Shown here: piece by piece, positions 6,937 through 15,803 of the stretch | Layout of the letters: every line of letters begins with the position of its first letter | Position numbering within the stretch: position 1 is the first letter of the stretch | Assembly: GCF_006874475.1 (NCBI RefSeq) | Contig: NZ_VIRM01000007.1 | Coordinates: 124,001 to 188,000 of the forward strand | Direction of reading: 5' to 3' | From: Microbispora hainanensis | Lineage (GTDB): Bacteria; Actinomycetota; Actinomycetes; Streptosporangiales; Streptosporangiaceae | DNA: 64,000 nucleotides | Translations under genes and position numbers: made by a program | Notes under the pieces: generated by a model | The model's database searches: none | Told to the model about the DNA's origin: nothing | What the model saw: the letters and a program-made list of their open reading frames with translations, nothing else

Positions 6937-7838
6937 CAGGAACTGCGCAGCGCCGGGCCGAGCCGGTTGCCGTGCGCCGCGAGCAGCTTCCGCGCGTCGT
7001 CGGCGCCCACCCCGCGCTCGATCATCACGACGGCCGTCTTCACGTCGCGTCCGGCGCTCTCCAGGACCTCCCGGGCCCGCAGCACCTGCGCGCCGGTGAT
7101 CTCGGAGACGATGCGGGCCGCCCGGTCGACGAGCTTGGAGTTGCTGGCCACGACGTCGACCATGAAGTTCCCGTACGTGCGGCCCGACCTGATCATGGTG
7201 ATCGTGGAGATCATGTTGAGGACCAGCTTCTGGGCGGTGCCGGCCTTCAGGCGGGTCGAACCGGTGACCACCTCCGGCCCCACGATGACCTCGACGGCGT
7301 GATCGGCGGCCCGCGCGAGCGGGGTGCCGGTGTTGCAGGCCAGGCCCACGGTCAGCGCGCCGAGCCGCCGGGCCTGCTCGACCGCCGCGACGACGTACGG
7401 CGCGCGCCCGCTGGCGGAGATGCCGACGACGGAGTCGAGCGGGCCGACGTGCCTGTCGCGGATCACGGCGGCGCCCGCCTCCGCGTCGTCCTCGGCACCC
7501 TCGACGGAGCGCACCAGGGCGGCCTCGCCGCCCGCGATGATGCCCTGGACCAGGTCGGGGTGCGTGCCGAAGGTCGGCGGGCACTCGGAGGCGTCGAGCA
7601 CCGCGAGCCGCCCGGAGGTGCCCGCGCCCACGTAGAGGAGCCTGCCCCCGTCGGCCATCCGCGCGGCGATCGCGTCGATGGCCGCGGAGATCGCCGGGAT
7701 GGCCCGGCCCACCGCGGCCGGGACGGCGGCGTCGGCCGTGTTCATGAGCCGCGCGATCTCCTCCGTCGGGAGCGTGTCGATCCCGCTGTAGCGGGGATCG
7801 CTCTGTTCGGTGGCGAGAGCGGCGAGTGAGTGCGTCAT
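6936..7838 (-). CDS. murQ: N-acetylmuramic acid 6-phosphate etherase
   Basis: This 300-residue protein matches MurQ along its length: the SIS-domain phosphate loop GAGTSGRLAV at residues 71-80, the ASECPPTFG segment with the likely acid/base E85, SVEGAEDD at 111-118, and the GSTRLKAGTAQKLVLNM segment. MurQ cleaves MurNAc-6-phosphate into GlcNAc-6-phosphate and D-lactate in the cytoplasm. A GAGGAA ribosome site lies 8 bases before the ATG. It is first in a two-gene unit with the AmiE-like gene and diverges from namZ with 29 bases between, so its promoter must overlap that gap or the start of namZ. A kinase for its substrate is encoded in the same locus. Confidence 0.95.
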   Translation of the reverse strand: MTHSLAALATEQSDPRYSGIDTLPTEEIARLMNTADAAVPAAVGRAIPAISAAIDAIAARMADGGRLLYVGAGTSGRLAVLDASECPPTFGTHPDLVQGIIAGGEAALVRSVEGAEDDAEAGAAVIRDRHVGPLDSVVGISASGRAPYVVAAVEQARRLGALTVGLACNTGTPLARAADHAVEVIVGPEVVTGSTRLKAGTAQKLVLNMISTITMIRSGRTYGNFMVDVVASNSKLVDRAARIVSEITGAQVLRAREVLESAGRDVKTAVVMIERGVGADDARKLLAAHGNRLGPALRSS

Positions 7839-7867
7839 GGTCGTGGTTCCTCGGCTTCGGAGACTTC

Positions 7868-8974
7868 ATGGATCGCGTGCGTACGGGTCTTGAGCTGCTG
7901 GTGAGCGCGCCGAAGGCCGGCCGGCGACGGGTGGGCCTGGTCACCAACCCCACCGGAGTCCTGCCCGATCTGACCGCCGCCGCACCGGCCCTGCTGGCCG
8001 CCGGGGTGCCCGTGACCACGGTGTTCGGCCCCGAGCACGGCCTGCGCGGCACGGCCCAGGCGGGCGGCGGCGAGGGCGACACCGTCGACCCGGTCACCGG
8101 GCTGCCCGTGGTGGACACCTACCAGAGGACCGGCGGCGAGCTGGACGCGCTGGTCGCCTCGTCCGGGGTGGACGCGCTCGTCTTCGACGTGTGCGACGTG
8201 GGCGCGCGCTTCTACACCTACGTCTGGACGATGTACGACCTCATGGGATCGGCGGCCCGGCTCGGGCTGCCGTTCACCGTGCTCGACCGGCCCAACCCGA
8301 TCGGCGGCGCGGTGGCCGAGGGCCCGGTGCTCGACCCGGCCTTCGCGAGCTTCGTCGGCCGCGCCGCCCTGCCCGTACGGCACGGCCTGACGCCGGGCGA
8401 GATCGCGCTGTCCGTCAACCGGGCGATCGGCGCGGAGCTGGAGGTCGTGCCGATGGAGGGCTGGCGCAGGGAGTGGCACTTCGACCGGACCGGGCTGCCC
8501 TGGGTGATGCCGTCGGCCAACATGCCGACCCTCGACACCGCACTGGTCTACCCCGGCACCGGGCTGCTGGAGGGCGTGAACGCCGCCGAGGGCCGGGGCA
8601 CGACCCGGCCGTTCGAGCTGGTCGGCGCGCCGTACGCGGACGGGCGGTTCGCCGCCGCGCTGAACGACCTCGGGCTGCCCGGCGTGCGCTTCCGCGACAC
8701 GTGGTTCACCCCGACGTTCGGCAGGCACGCGGGCGTCGTGGTGCGCGGCGCGCAGCTCCACGTGACCGACCGGGCGGCCTTCCTGCCGGTGCTGACGGGC
8801 GTGTCCGTCCTGCACGTGCTGCGCACCCTCTATCCGGGCGACTTCGCCTGCGAGCCGTTCCTCGACCTGCTGTGGGGCTCGGCGTCGCTGCGCGAGCATC
8901 TGGAGGCGGGCCGCGACCCCCGGGGGCTGTGCCCCCCGCCGGGCCCGCCCCGAGGCGAACTGCTGTACGACTGA
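7868..8974 (+). CDS. namZ: DUF1343 protein, probable exo-beta-N-acetylmuramidase NamZ
   Basis: The 368-residue protein carries DUF1343 hallmarks: GLVTNPTGV (near 25), FGPEHGLRG (near 55), VLDRPNPIGG (near 138) and the EGVNAAEGRGTTRPFE segment (near 237). Bacillus NamZ (YbbC) of this family removes MurNAc from the non-reducing end of peptidoglycan fragments. I chose the ATG at 7868 with GGAG nearby; the protein then starts directly with the enzyme domain and has no signal peptide, unlike Bacillus NamZ. It is the only gene of the locus on the plus strand: divergent from murQ and convergent with the GNAT gene, with 2 bases between the stop codons. Confidence 0.88.
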   Translation: MDRVRTGLELLVSAPKAGRRRVGLVTNPTGVLPDLTAAAPALLAAGVPVTTVFGPEHGLRGTAQAGGGEGDTVDPVTGLPVVDTYQRTGGELDALVASSGVDALVFDVCDVGARFYTYVWTMYDLMGSAARLGLPFTVLDRPNPIGGAVAEGPVLDPAFASFVGRAALPVRHGLTPGEIALSVNRAIGAELEVVPMEGWRREWHFDRTGLPWVMPSANMPTLDTALVYPGTGLLEGVNAAEGRGTTRPFELVGAPYADGRFAAALNDLGLPGVRFRDTWFTPTFGRHAGVVVRGAQLHVTDRAAFLPVLTGVSVLHVLRTLYPGDFACEPFLDLLWGSASLREHLEAGRDPRGLCPPPGPPRGELLYD

Positions 8975-8976
8975 CA

Positions 8977-9858
8977 TCAGCCCAGCGCGCGGCGGTAGAG
9001 CCAGAACACCCGCTCGGCGCGGGCGCCCACCGCCCGGGAGTAGAAGCGGAGCGGGCCCACCCAGCCGATCTGCGCGGACGTCTGCCCGGCGGCGGCCTGC
9101 TCGGCGAGGCAGCGGCGCAGCAGCACCCGGCCCACACCGAGGCCCCGGGCGGCAGGCGCCGTGCCCATCGGCCCGAACCACAGCGGCCGGGCGCCCCAGG
9201 CGGCGAAGCCGAGGATCTCCTCGTCGCGGTAGGCCCCATTGCGAAAGGCATAGTGGAGGCCGGTCGCGTTCTCGGCCTCCCAGGCCCACTTGTCGTTCCA
9301 CTGCTCGCGGACGAACGCCGCGACCGCCGCGCGCTCCCCCACGGGGGCCGCGGCGACGGTCACACCGGCGGCGGCGAGCTTCGCCAGGTCGGCCTCGTGC
9401 TCGGCCTCGTCGTAGCGGGCGGGCAGGTCGGCCGTCATGTTCCAGGCCACGCGATACTGCTCGTATCCCAGGCGCTCTGCCAGGCAGGCGGCCGGGGTGT
9501 AGCGCACGTCGATCCCGGGCCAGGCATAGCAGGGCGGGTTGCCGGCGAACCTCGCCTCGGCCGCGCCGTGCGCCCGCATCCACTCCTCGGCCGCGCCGAC
9601 GAGCGCCCGCCCGATGCCCCGGCCCTGGGCGGCGGGGTCCACGGCGATCAGGTCGATGTGACCGGCGCCGTCCGCGCCGATCGAGGCGAACACGGCGCCG
9701 TCCCGGTCGGGGGTGGCCAGGACCGTCCACACCCGATCCCCCGGCGGGCCGGCCAGGCGGCGTACGACCAGTGGGGCGTCCTCGGCGTCGGCCCACAGCG
9801 CGGCGGCGGCCAGGCGCTCCAGCGACCCGTCCGCCTCGGCCGGAAGGATGTCCGTCAC
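8977..9858 (-). CDS. Double GNAT-domain acetyltransferase
   Basis: The 293-residue protein has two GNAT folds. The first acetyl-CoA loop is AVDPAAQGRGIGRAL (near 88-102), the second TAPAARGLGVGRVLLRR (near 247-263). The GTG start overlaps the stop of the preceding ABC ATPase gene by four bases (GTGA), so it is the last gene of the importer operon. The substrate is unknown. Given its place among MurNAc genes, N-acetylation of an amino sugar or of a peptide amine from imported muropeptides is conceivable, but this is a guess; double GNATs also include mycothiol synthase and antibiotic acetyltransferases. Confidence 0.85.
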   Translation of the reverse strand: MTDILPAEADGSLERLAAAALWADAEDAPLVVRRLAGPPGDRVWTVLATPDRDGAVFASIGADGAGHIDLIAVDPAAQGRGIGRALVGAAEEWMRAHGAAEARFAGNPPCYAWPGIDVRYTPAACLAERLGYEQYRVAWNMTADLPARYDEAEHEADLAKLAAAGVTVAAAPVGERAAVAAFVREQWNDKWAWEAENATGLHYAFRNGAYRDEEILGFAAWGARPLWFGPMGTAPAARGLGVGRVLLRRCLAEQAAAGQTSAQIGWVGPLRFYSRAVGARAERVFWLYRRALG

Positions 9859-10862
9859 TCGCCCACCCCCACCGGGATCACGCTGCGCCGCCTCGGGTGG
9901 AAGCAGGCGTACTCCTGCTCGACGTCCTCTTCGCGGGCCAGCACGGGCATCTCGTTCGCGCAGCGTTCGGTGCTGAACGGGCAGCGCCGGGCGAACAGGC
10001 AGCCGCCGTCGGGCTCGCCCTCCCGCTGCATCTCCCTCGGCACGACCCGCTCGGCGCCCGGCCGTTCCAGGCCGTGCAGCACCGGGATGGCCGACAGCAG
10101 CGACTGCGTGTAGGGGTGGACCGGGTCCGCGATGATCTTCTCGGTGGCGCCCCGCTCGACGACCTGGCCGCGGTAGAGCACGTACAGCTCGCCGTCGTCG
10201 CCGATGTAGCGGGCGGTGGCGATGTCGTGGGTGATGAACAGCACGCCCACGTTCAGCCGCTCGCGCAGGTCCTTCAGCAGGGCGAGGATGCCCAGGCGCA
10301 GCGACACGTCGATCATCGAGACGGCCTCGTCGGCGACGAGCACCTCGGGGTCCATGGTGAGCGCGCGGGCGATCACCACGCGCTGGCGCATGCCGCCCGA
10401 CAGCTGGTGGGGGTAGCGCGGAAGCACGTAGCCGGGGTCGATGCCGACCATCGCCAGCAGCTCCGCGGCCCGCCCGTCGACCCACGACCTCGGGCGGCCC
10501 GTCTGCTTGGCGCGCAGCTTCAGCGGCGCCTCCAGCGTCTGGTGGATCGTCCGGGTGGGGTTGAGCGCCGAGTAGGGGTCCTGGTGGATGAGCTGGACGC
10601 GGCGGAAGTACGGCTGCCGCCTGCGGTGGCTGAGCGACGACATCGGGACGTCGTCGATGACGATCTCGCCGGCGTCGTGGCTCTCCAGCCCGGCGATGAT
10701 CCTGCCGAGCGTGGTCTTGCCGCTGCCCGACTCGCCGATGAACGAGACCGCGCCGCCCTTGGCGATGGCGAAGTCCACGCCGCGCAGCGCGGGCACCTCG
10801 CGGGCGCCGAGCACGCCGCCGCGCTGCTTGAAGACCTTGGTGATCCCGGTTCCCGTGATCAC
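9855..10862 (-). CDS. Family-5 (Opp/Dpp-type) ABC importer ATPase, second subunit
   Basis: The 335-residue ATPase has Walker A GESGSGKTT (near 40), a Q-loop LIHQDPYSALNP, signature LSGGMRQRV, and Walker B VLVADEAVSMIDVS, with Ala where most relatives have Pro (DEPVSALDVS). The Opp/Dpp C-terminal motif with clustered cysteines is present (CLFARRCPFSTERC). From memory, SMIDVSLR wording is more usual in oligosaccharide-importing members, which would fit a muropeptide substrate. The GTG start overlaps the preceding ATPase stop by four bases. It would pair with that ATPase to drive the permeases. Confidence 0.92.
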   Translation of the reverse strand: MITGTGITKVFKQRGGVLGAREVPALRGVDFAIAKGGAVSFIGESGSGKTTLGRIIAGLESHDAGEIVIDDVPMSSLSHRRRQPYFRRVQLIHQDPYSALNPTRTIHQTLEAPLKLRAKQTGRPRSWVDGRAAELLAMVGIDPGYVLPRYPHQLSGGMRQRVVIARALTMDPEVLVADEAVSMIDVSLRLGILALLKDLRERLNVGVLFITHDIATARYIGDDGELYVLYRGQVVERGATEKIIADPVHPYTQSLLSAIPVLHGLERPGAERVVPREMQREGEPDGGCLFARRCPFSTERCANEMPVLAREEDVEQEYACFHPRRRSVIPVGVGE

Positions 10863-11887
10863 ACGAACTCCTTCCGCTTGATCAGCGTGAGGTGGCGGTC
10901 GGCGGCGTGGCAGGCGACGGTGCGGCCGTCCCGGTTGACGGCCACGGGCTCGTCGGTCTCGCACACCTCCATGCGCCGCTCGCAGCGCTCGCGGAACACG
11001 CAGCCCTGGGCGGGCAGCGTCCCGAGCGTCGGCGGGCGGCCGGGCAGCGCCCGGGCCAGCGACAGGTCGCCCGTCAGGCGCGGGATGGCCCGGATCAGGC
11101 CCTGCGTGTACGGGTGCCGGGCCTCGCCGAGCACCTCGGTCACCGGGCCGTGCTCGACCACCCGGCCGCCGTACATGACGGCGAGGCTGTCGGCGACCTC
11201 GGCGACCGCGCCGACGTCGTGGGTGATGACGAGCGTGGTGAGCGCCCGCTCCTCGTGGACCTCGCGGATGATCCGCAGGATCGTGGCCTGGGTGATCATG
11301 TCGAGGGCGGTGGTCGGCTCGTCCAGAACGACGACTTTGGCGTTCAGGACGAGCGCGAGCATGATGCCGACCCGCTGGCGCATGCCGCCGGACAGCTCGT
11401 GCTGGTAGGAGTCGAGCACCCGGGCGCCGTCCATGCCCATGCGGGCCAGCAGGTCCTTGGCCTCGCGCACCAGCCCCCGCAGGTCCTCCACCTCGTGGGA
11501 GCGGCCGAGGTCGAGCAGCTGCTTGCCGATGGTCTTCAGCGGGTTCAGCGAGTTCTGCGCGGCCTGGAAGACGTACCCGACCTGGCGGCCGCGGGCGCGG
11601 CGCAGGTCCTCGCCGCGCAGCGTCAGCACGTCGCCGAGGCCGTCGATCTCGACGCTGCCCGCCGCGATCCTGCCGGGCGGCTGGACGGCGTTGAGCAGGG
11701 AGAGCGCGAGCGTCGACTTGCCCGAGCCCGACTCGCCGACGACGCCGGTGATCGTGCCGGGGGCGAGGGCGAGGTCGACGCCGCGTACGGCGGGCAGCTC
11801 GCCCGCGGGCGTCTTGTAGACGACCGTGAGGTCCCGGATCCGGACCCCCGGCGCCTCGATGTCACGTGCGGCCGTGTTGGCGGTCAT
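10859..11887 (-). CDS. Family-5 (Opp/Dpp-type) ABC importer ATPase, first subunit
   Basis: The 342-residue ATPase has Walker A GESGSGKST at 51-59, FQAAQNSLNPL at the Q-loop, signature LSGGMRQRV, Walker B VVVLDEPTTALD, an H-loop in VITHDVG, and the C-terminal oligopeptide-transporter motif HPYTQGLIRAIP followed by cysteines (GCVFRERCERR, VCE). It lies 6 bases after the upstream permease gene and overlaps the next ATPase gene. With the other four operon products it forms a complete importer. Confidence 0.94.
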   Translation of the reverse strand: MTANTAARDIEAPGVRIRDLTVVYKTPAGELPAVRGVDLALAPGTITGVVGESGSGKSTLALSLLNAVQPPGRIAAGSVEIDGLGDVLTLRGEDLRRARGRQVGYVFQAAQNSLNPLKTIGKQLLDLGRSHEVEDLRGLVREAKDLLARMGMDGARVLDSYQHELSGGMRQRVGIMLALVLNAKVVVLDEPTTALDMITQATILRIIREVHEERALTTLVITHDVGAVAEVADSLAVMYGGRVVEHGPVTEVLGEARHPYTQGLIRAIPRLTGDLSLARALPGRPPTLGTLPAQGCVFRERCERRMEVCETDEPVAVNRDGRTVACHAADRHLTLIKRKEFV

Positions 11888-11893
11888 TGGGGG

Positions 11894-12826
11894 CTACTCC
11901 TCCCGCAGGCGGGGATTGAAGATCTCGTCCATCGCGTCCACGATCAGCACGATGCCCAGGGTGAGCACCAGGATCGCGATCAGCGGGGCCAGCAGGTACG
12001 GCAGCGCGGCGGGGGTGGTGAGCGCCCCGCCGTTGAACACGGCGAGGTTCAGCATCACGCCCCAGTTGTTCGACTCGAACGGCAGCACGCCGAGGAAGAA
12101 CAGGCCCACCTGTGCGTACACCGCGCCGGTGACGGCGATGAGCATGTTCATCGCGATGTACGGCGCCATGCTCGGCAGCAGTTCGCGGCCGATGATGTGC
12201 CGGGTGGGCAGGCCGAGCCCGCGGGCGGCCTCGATGAAGCCGCGCTCGCGCAGCGACAGCGTCTGCGACCGCACGGCGCGGGCGATGCCGCCCCAGCCGA
12301 GCACGCCGAGCACCAGGCCCATCTCCAGCGGGCTCTCGAACTTCCACACCGTCGACAGCACGAGCAGCAGCGGCAGGCCGGGGATCGCGAGGTTCATGTC
12401 GGTCAGCCGCATCAGCAGCGTGTCCCACCGGCCGCGGTGGAAGCCCGCGACCAGGCCGATGAGCGTGCCGAGCGCGACCGTGATGACGGCCGTGGCCAGG
12501 CCGGTGAGCAGCACGTAGCGCGCGCCGGTGACGACCAGCGCGAGCACGTCGGTGCCCTCGAAGTCGGTGCCGAAGGGGTGGGCCAGGCTCGGCGGCGCGT
12601 ACAGCGCGTTGTCGTCGCGCGGCAGCTGGGCGGGGTAGAGCAGCGGCCCGGCCACGCCCATGAGCGCGAACAGGGCCACGATGACCACCCCGGCCATGCG
12701 GCTGGGCTTGCGCCGCAGCACCCGCCACACCCCGCGCCAGAAGTTGCGCCGCAGCGTCGCCCGGGTGGTGCCGGCCGGCAGGGCGTCGGGGCTGATCGCC
12801 CCTTCCGGGTTGACGATGACGGTCAT
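11894..12826 (-). CDS. Family-5 ABC importer permease (DppC-like)
   Basis: The 310-residue protein has an N-terminal cytoplasmic stretch, a first membrane segment (MAGVVIVALFALMGVAGPLL), a loop with the DppC-type HPFGTDFEGTDVLALVVTGA, then five more segments. The EAA-type loop (ERGFIEAARGLGLPTRHI) contacts the ATPase. It starts with an ATG overlapping the preceding permease stop (ATGA). It pairs with the DppB-like permease to form the pore. Confidence 0.93.
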   Translation of the reverse strand: MTVIVNPEGAISPDALPAGTTRATLRRNFWRGVWRVLRRKPSRMAGVVIVALFALMGVAGPLLYPAQLPRDDNALYAPPSLAHPFGTDFEGTDVLALVVTGARYVLLTGLATAVITVALGTLIGLVAGFHRGRWDTLLMRLTDMNLAIPGLPLLLVLSTVWKFESPLEMGLVLGVLGWGGIARAVRSQTLSLRERGFIEAARGLGLPTRHIIGRELLPSMAPYIAMNMLIAVTGAVYAQVGLFFLGVLPFESNNWGVMLNLAVFNGGALTTPAALPYLLAPLIAILVLTLGIVLIVDAMDEIFNPRLREE

Positions 12827-13857
12827 GCCGCGCCTCCGCTCCTGACCCGGGGGTCGATCACCGTGTACAGCAGGTCGGCGGCGATGTTGGCGACGACGAT
12901 GCCCACCGTGATCACCAGGAACGTGCCGCCCATGAGCGCGTAGTCGCGGCTGCTGATGCTGTTGACGAGCAGCAGGCCGAGGCCCGGGTAGTTGAAGATC
13001 TCCTCGATGAAGATCGAGCCGCCGAACAGCATGCCGATCGACAGGGCGAGGATCGTGAACAGCGGCAGGATCGCGTTGCGCGCCAGATAGCGGAACACGA
13101 AGCCGCGCTTCAGGCCGCGCAGCTCGGCCGCGAGGATGAAGTCGTCGCCGAGCACGGCGACCACGTTCGACTTCATCGCGAGAATCCACCCGCCATAACT
13201 GGCCAGCGTGTACGTGACGACCGGCAGCACCGCGTGATGGATCAGCGAGCCGATGTAGCCGGCGTTGAAGCCGGGGACGAACTCGACGTCCACCGGGCCG
13301 CCCGACGGCATGATCGGCCACAGCGTGGCGAAGACCGCGGTGAGCAGCAGGCCGATGACGTACACCGGCACGCCGTGCAGCAGAGAGCCGGACAGCGCCA
13401 GCATGTCGCCCAGCTTGCCCGACCGCTTGATCGCGGCGTAGACGCCCATGGTGACGCCGAGCAGGAAGCTCAGCAGCGTGCCGGCGAGGACGGGCAGCAC
13501 GGTCCACCGGGCCGCGTGCCCGATGAGCGTGGTCACCTCCACGCCGGGCGTGCTGAGCGAACGCCCGAGGTCGAGGTGGAGCAGCGAGCCCATGTAGCCG
13601 ACGTACTGCTGCCACAGGTTGCCGGTGGGCAGGAAGCCGTACAGGACGGCGGTGGCCCGCTCGGCCTGCTCGGGCGACATGCCCTTCTGGATCAGGCTCT
13701 CGTACTGCCCGAGCACCGGGTTGCCGGGGATCTCCCGGATGATGACGAAGCTGATCGTGGCGACGACCCAGATCATGGCCAGGCCGCGGACCAGGTGGCC
13801 GCCGATCTTCCTGGCGATGGCGCCCAGCCGGGGACGCCCCGGAACGGCGTGCGTCAT
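12823..13857 (-). CDS. Family-5 ABC importer permease (DppB-like)
   Basis: The 344-residue protein has an N-terminal membrane segment (GLAMIWVVATISFVIIREIP) followed by the DppB-type pattern, an extracellular loop of about 80 residues (LDLGRSLSTPGVEV at its end), five further segments and an EAA loop (AAELRGLKRGFVFRYLARNA). It ends with the typical LYTVIDPRVR. Both ends overlap neighbours by four bases, so the five importer genes are probably translated as a coupled chain. Confidence 0.93.
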   Translation of the reverse strand: MTHAVPGRPRLGAIARKIGGHLVRGLAMIWVVATISFVIIREIPGNPVLGQYESLIQKGMSPEQAERATAVLYGFLPTGNLWQQYVGYMGSLLHLDLGRSLSTPGVEVTTLIGHAARWTVLPVLAGTLLSFLLGVTMGVYAAIKRSGKLGDMLALSGSLLHGVPVYVIGLLLTAVFATLWPIMPSGGPVDVEFVPGFNAGYIGSLIHHAVLPVVTYTLASYGGWILAMKSNVVAVLGDDFILAAELRGLKRGFVFRYLARNAILPLFTILALSIGMLFGGSIFIEEIFNYPGLGLLLVNSISSRDYALMGGTFLVITVGIVVANIAADLLYTVIDPRVRSGGAA

Positions 13858-15674
13858 GCCTGCCCCTTCTCCGCTTTCCTGATCATCCCGAGCTGCATCC
13901 ACACGCCGGACGACAGCCGCAGGGACTCGTCGTCGTCGGGCGGGAACGCGGTGTACCTGGAGGTGTTCACGAACTGGGTGTTCACGTAGTCCCAGAGCTG
14001 GACGACCGGAAGCTGCTCGTTGGCGACCTTGGCCAGGACGCCGACGATGCGCTTCTGCTCGTCCTGGGACGCGTAGTTGAGCCTGCTGGTCAGCTCGCCC
14101 GGGTCGACCATGCCGGCGGCGCCCGCGTCGACCTTCTCCGGGCCGCCCATCCAGTTGCCCTCGGTGCCCGGCGCGACGTGGCGCAGCCTGCCGCCGAACA
14201 TCTGCCAGCCGTTCGCCTGGCCGAACAACCGCTGGAAGATGTTGTACGGCGAGGGGCCGAGGCCGATCAGCCAGAACCCGAGGTCGTACTTGCCGTCGGC
14301 GAGCTCGCCGAGATAGAGCGTGTAGTCGGCGGCGGTGACGACGCTCGCGTCGATGCCGTGGTCCTCGAGCTGGCTGGTGATCGACTTGGCCGCGGCCACC
14401 CAGTCGGAGAACGACGCGGGCACGTGGATGCGGACCTTCCACGGCTTGCCGTCCGGCAGGGTCCAGTGGCCGCCCCGCTTGGTCATGCCGGCCGCCTTCA
14501 GCTCGGCGTCGGCCTTGGCGGGGTTCACCCGGTATTGCTCCAGCGTGTCGAACGCGTCGCCCAGCCAGGCGCGGGCCGCCTTGGCGTGGATGCCCGAGGT
14601 GGTCACGGCCGCCGTGCCGCCCTCCGGAGAGGCGATCTTCGTGACCTGGGCGCGGTCGATCAGGTAGGCCATCGCCCGCCGCACGTGCACGTTGTCGTAC
14701 GGCTTGTGCGCCTCGTTGAACGCGAGGGAGACGGCCACCGGCGAGTAGCCCTTGACGATCTCGCTGCCCTTCGCCTGGCGGATGCGCTCCATGACGGCGG
14801 TGGGCACGGAGGTGAAGGGGGCGTTGTCCAGCCGGCCGGCGATCAGGTAGTTCCAGATCTGCTCGTTGCCGGTGTAGTTGAGGATCTTCACCTTGTCCGG
14901 CGCGATGTTCTGCCGTGCGTAGAAGTAGGGGTTGCGCTTCAGCAGCGCCGCGCCCGGGTTCACCCGCTCCAGCATGAACGGCCCGGCGGACACGTCGTGA
15001 CCCGGGTCGAACGCGATGACCTTCTCCGCGAGCCCGGTGATCTGGTTCTTCGCCTTCTCGGCCGCCGCGCCCTGGCCGTGCTGGGCGACCTTGAGCGTCT
15101 GCCAGAAGTCGGCGGGCAGCAGCTTCCCGAAGACGTGCGCGGGCACGACCACGGTCGACAGCAGGTTGGCGAGGAAGGTCGAACTGCGGTTGGCGCCCTG
15201 GGTCACCTTGATCGTCTTGGGGTCGACGACCTGGATGTCGGCGGCGGCGCCGGCCGCCTTCGGGTCGAGCGCGTACGCCGTGCCGCCCTGGGTGTAGGCG
15301 AGGCCGATCGAGACCCGCACGTCCTCGCTGGTCACCGGCTTGCCGTCGGACCACTTGGCGTCCGGCTGCAGGTGGATGACGACCTGCGACCGGTCCGGGG
15401 ACGCGCTCCAGCTCTTGGCGATGGCCGGGTAGAACTGGTTCGGATCGGTGGGGTCGTTCTTGGGCCACGCCAGCGCCATGCCGTTGTATCCAGAGAAGAC
15501 CGATCCAACGGGGTTGAACGGGTTGATCGGCGCGCTCGCGTTGATCTGCTTGCTGCCGTCGATCGTGGTGTACACGCCGCCGCCCTGCTGGGCGGTGTCC
15601 GTCGTCCCGGTAGTGCCGCAGGCGGTCACGGTGACGATGGACGCCACCGCCATGATCGCTGCGAGTCGCTTCAT
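13854..15674 (-). CDS. Family-5 extracellular solute-binding lipoprotein, candidate muropeptide receptor
   Basis: The 606-residue protein begins with a lipoprotein signal (lipobox TVTAC, C19). The mature part is a family-5 (oligopeptide/oligosaccharide) binding protein: FYPAIAKSWSASPD and DAKWSDGKPVTSEDVRVSI are typical. The length exceeds that of dipeptide-binding members (about 530) and is nearer the sugar-oligomer binders. An AGGAG site precedes the ATG, and a -35/-10 promoter and a putative operator lie upstream. The muropeptide substrate is inferred from the neighbouring murQ, namZ, nagZ and kinase genes. Confidence 0.93.
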   Translation of the reverse strand: MKRLAAIMAVASIVTVTACGTTGTTDTAQQGGGVYTTIDGSKQINASAPINPFNPVGSVFSGYNGMALAWPKNDPTDPNQFYPAIAKSWSASPDRSQVVIHLQPDAKWSDGKPVTSEDVRVSIGLAYTQGGTAYALDPKAAGAAADIQVVDPKTIKVTQGANRSSTFLANLLSTVVVPAHVFGKLLPADFWQTLKVAQHGQGAAAEKAKNQITGLAEKVIAFDPGHDVSAGPFMLERVNPGAALLKRNPYFYARQNIAPDKVKILNYTGNEQIWNYLIAGRLDNAPFTSVPTAVMERIRQAKGSEIVKGYSPVAVSLAFNEAHKPYDNVHVRRAMAYLIDRAQVTKIASPEGGTAAVTTSGIHAKAARAWLGDAFDTLEQYRVNPAKADAELKAAGMTKRGGHWTLPDGKPWKVRIHVPASFSDWVAAAKSITSQLEDHGIDASVVTAADYTLYLGELADGKYDLGFWLIGLGPSPYNIFQRLFGQANGWQMFGGRLRHVAPGTEGNWMGGPEKVDAGAAGMVDPGELTSRLNYASQDEQKRIVGVLAKVANEQLPVVQLWDYVNTQFVNTSRYTAFPPDDDESLRLSSGVWMQLGMIRKAEKGQA

Positions 15675-15702
15675 GGGCTGCTCCTGGTTCCCGATTGCCT
15701 GG

Positions 15703-15768
15703 ACAATACGGGCGCTCTCGGGATGCAGTCAATTTTTTCCACGAGCAGACAAGGCTATGGAGATAATT
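15703..15768 (-). promoter_or_regulatory. Promoter and putative MurR/RpiR-like operator of the importer operon
   Basis: On the minus strand TTGACT (15732-15727) and TATTGT (15708-15703) are spaced by 18 bases, a good housekeeping promoter. Overlapping and just upstream is an inverted repeat: TCTCCA and TGGAAA separated by 16 bases, extended to AATT on both sides (15731-15768). The TCCAT.GCCTT core and the 16-base spacer recur before the kinase gene. Binding by an RpiR-type regulator encoded elsewhere is inferred. Confidence 0.65.
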
Positions 15769-15803
15769 TTTACCCAAGCCCACTACCTGCGAAGACATCG
15801 TCA

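Noticed and set aside
7847-7872. Possible third copy of the MurR-like operator between murQ and namZ (TTCCT...TGGAT)
   Set aside because: The spacing is 17 rather than 16 and the arms are poorer, with TTCCT for TTCCA. Too weak to list, though the place would be logical.
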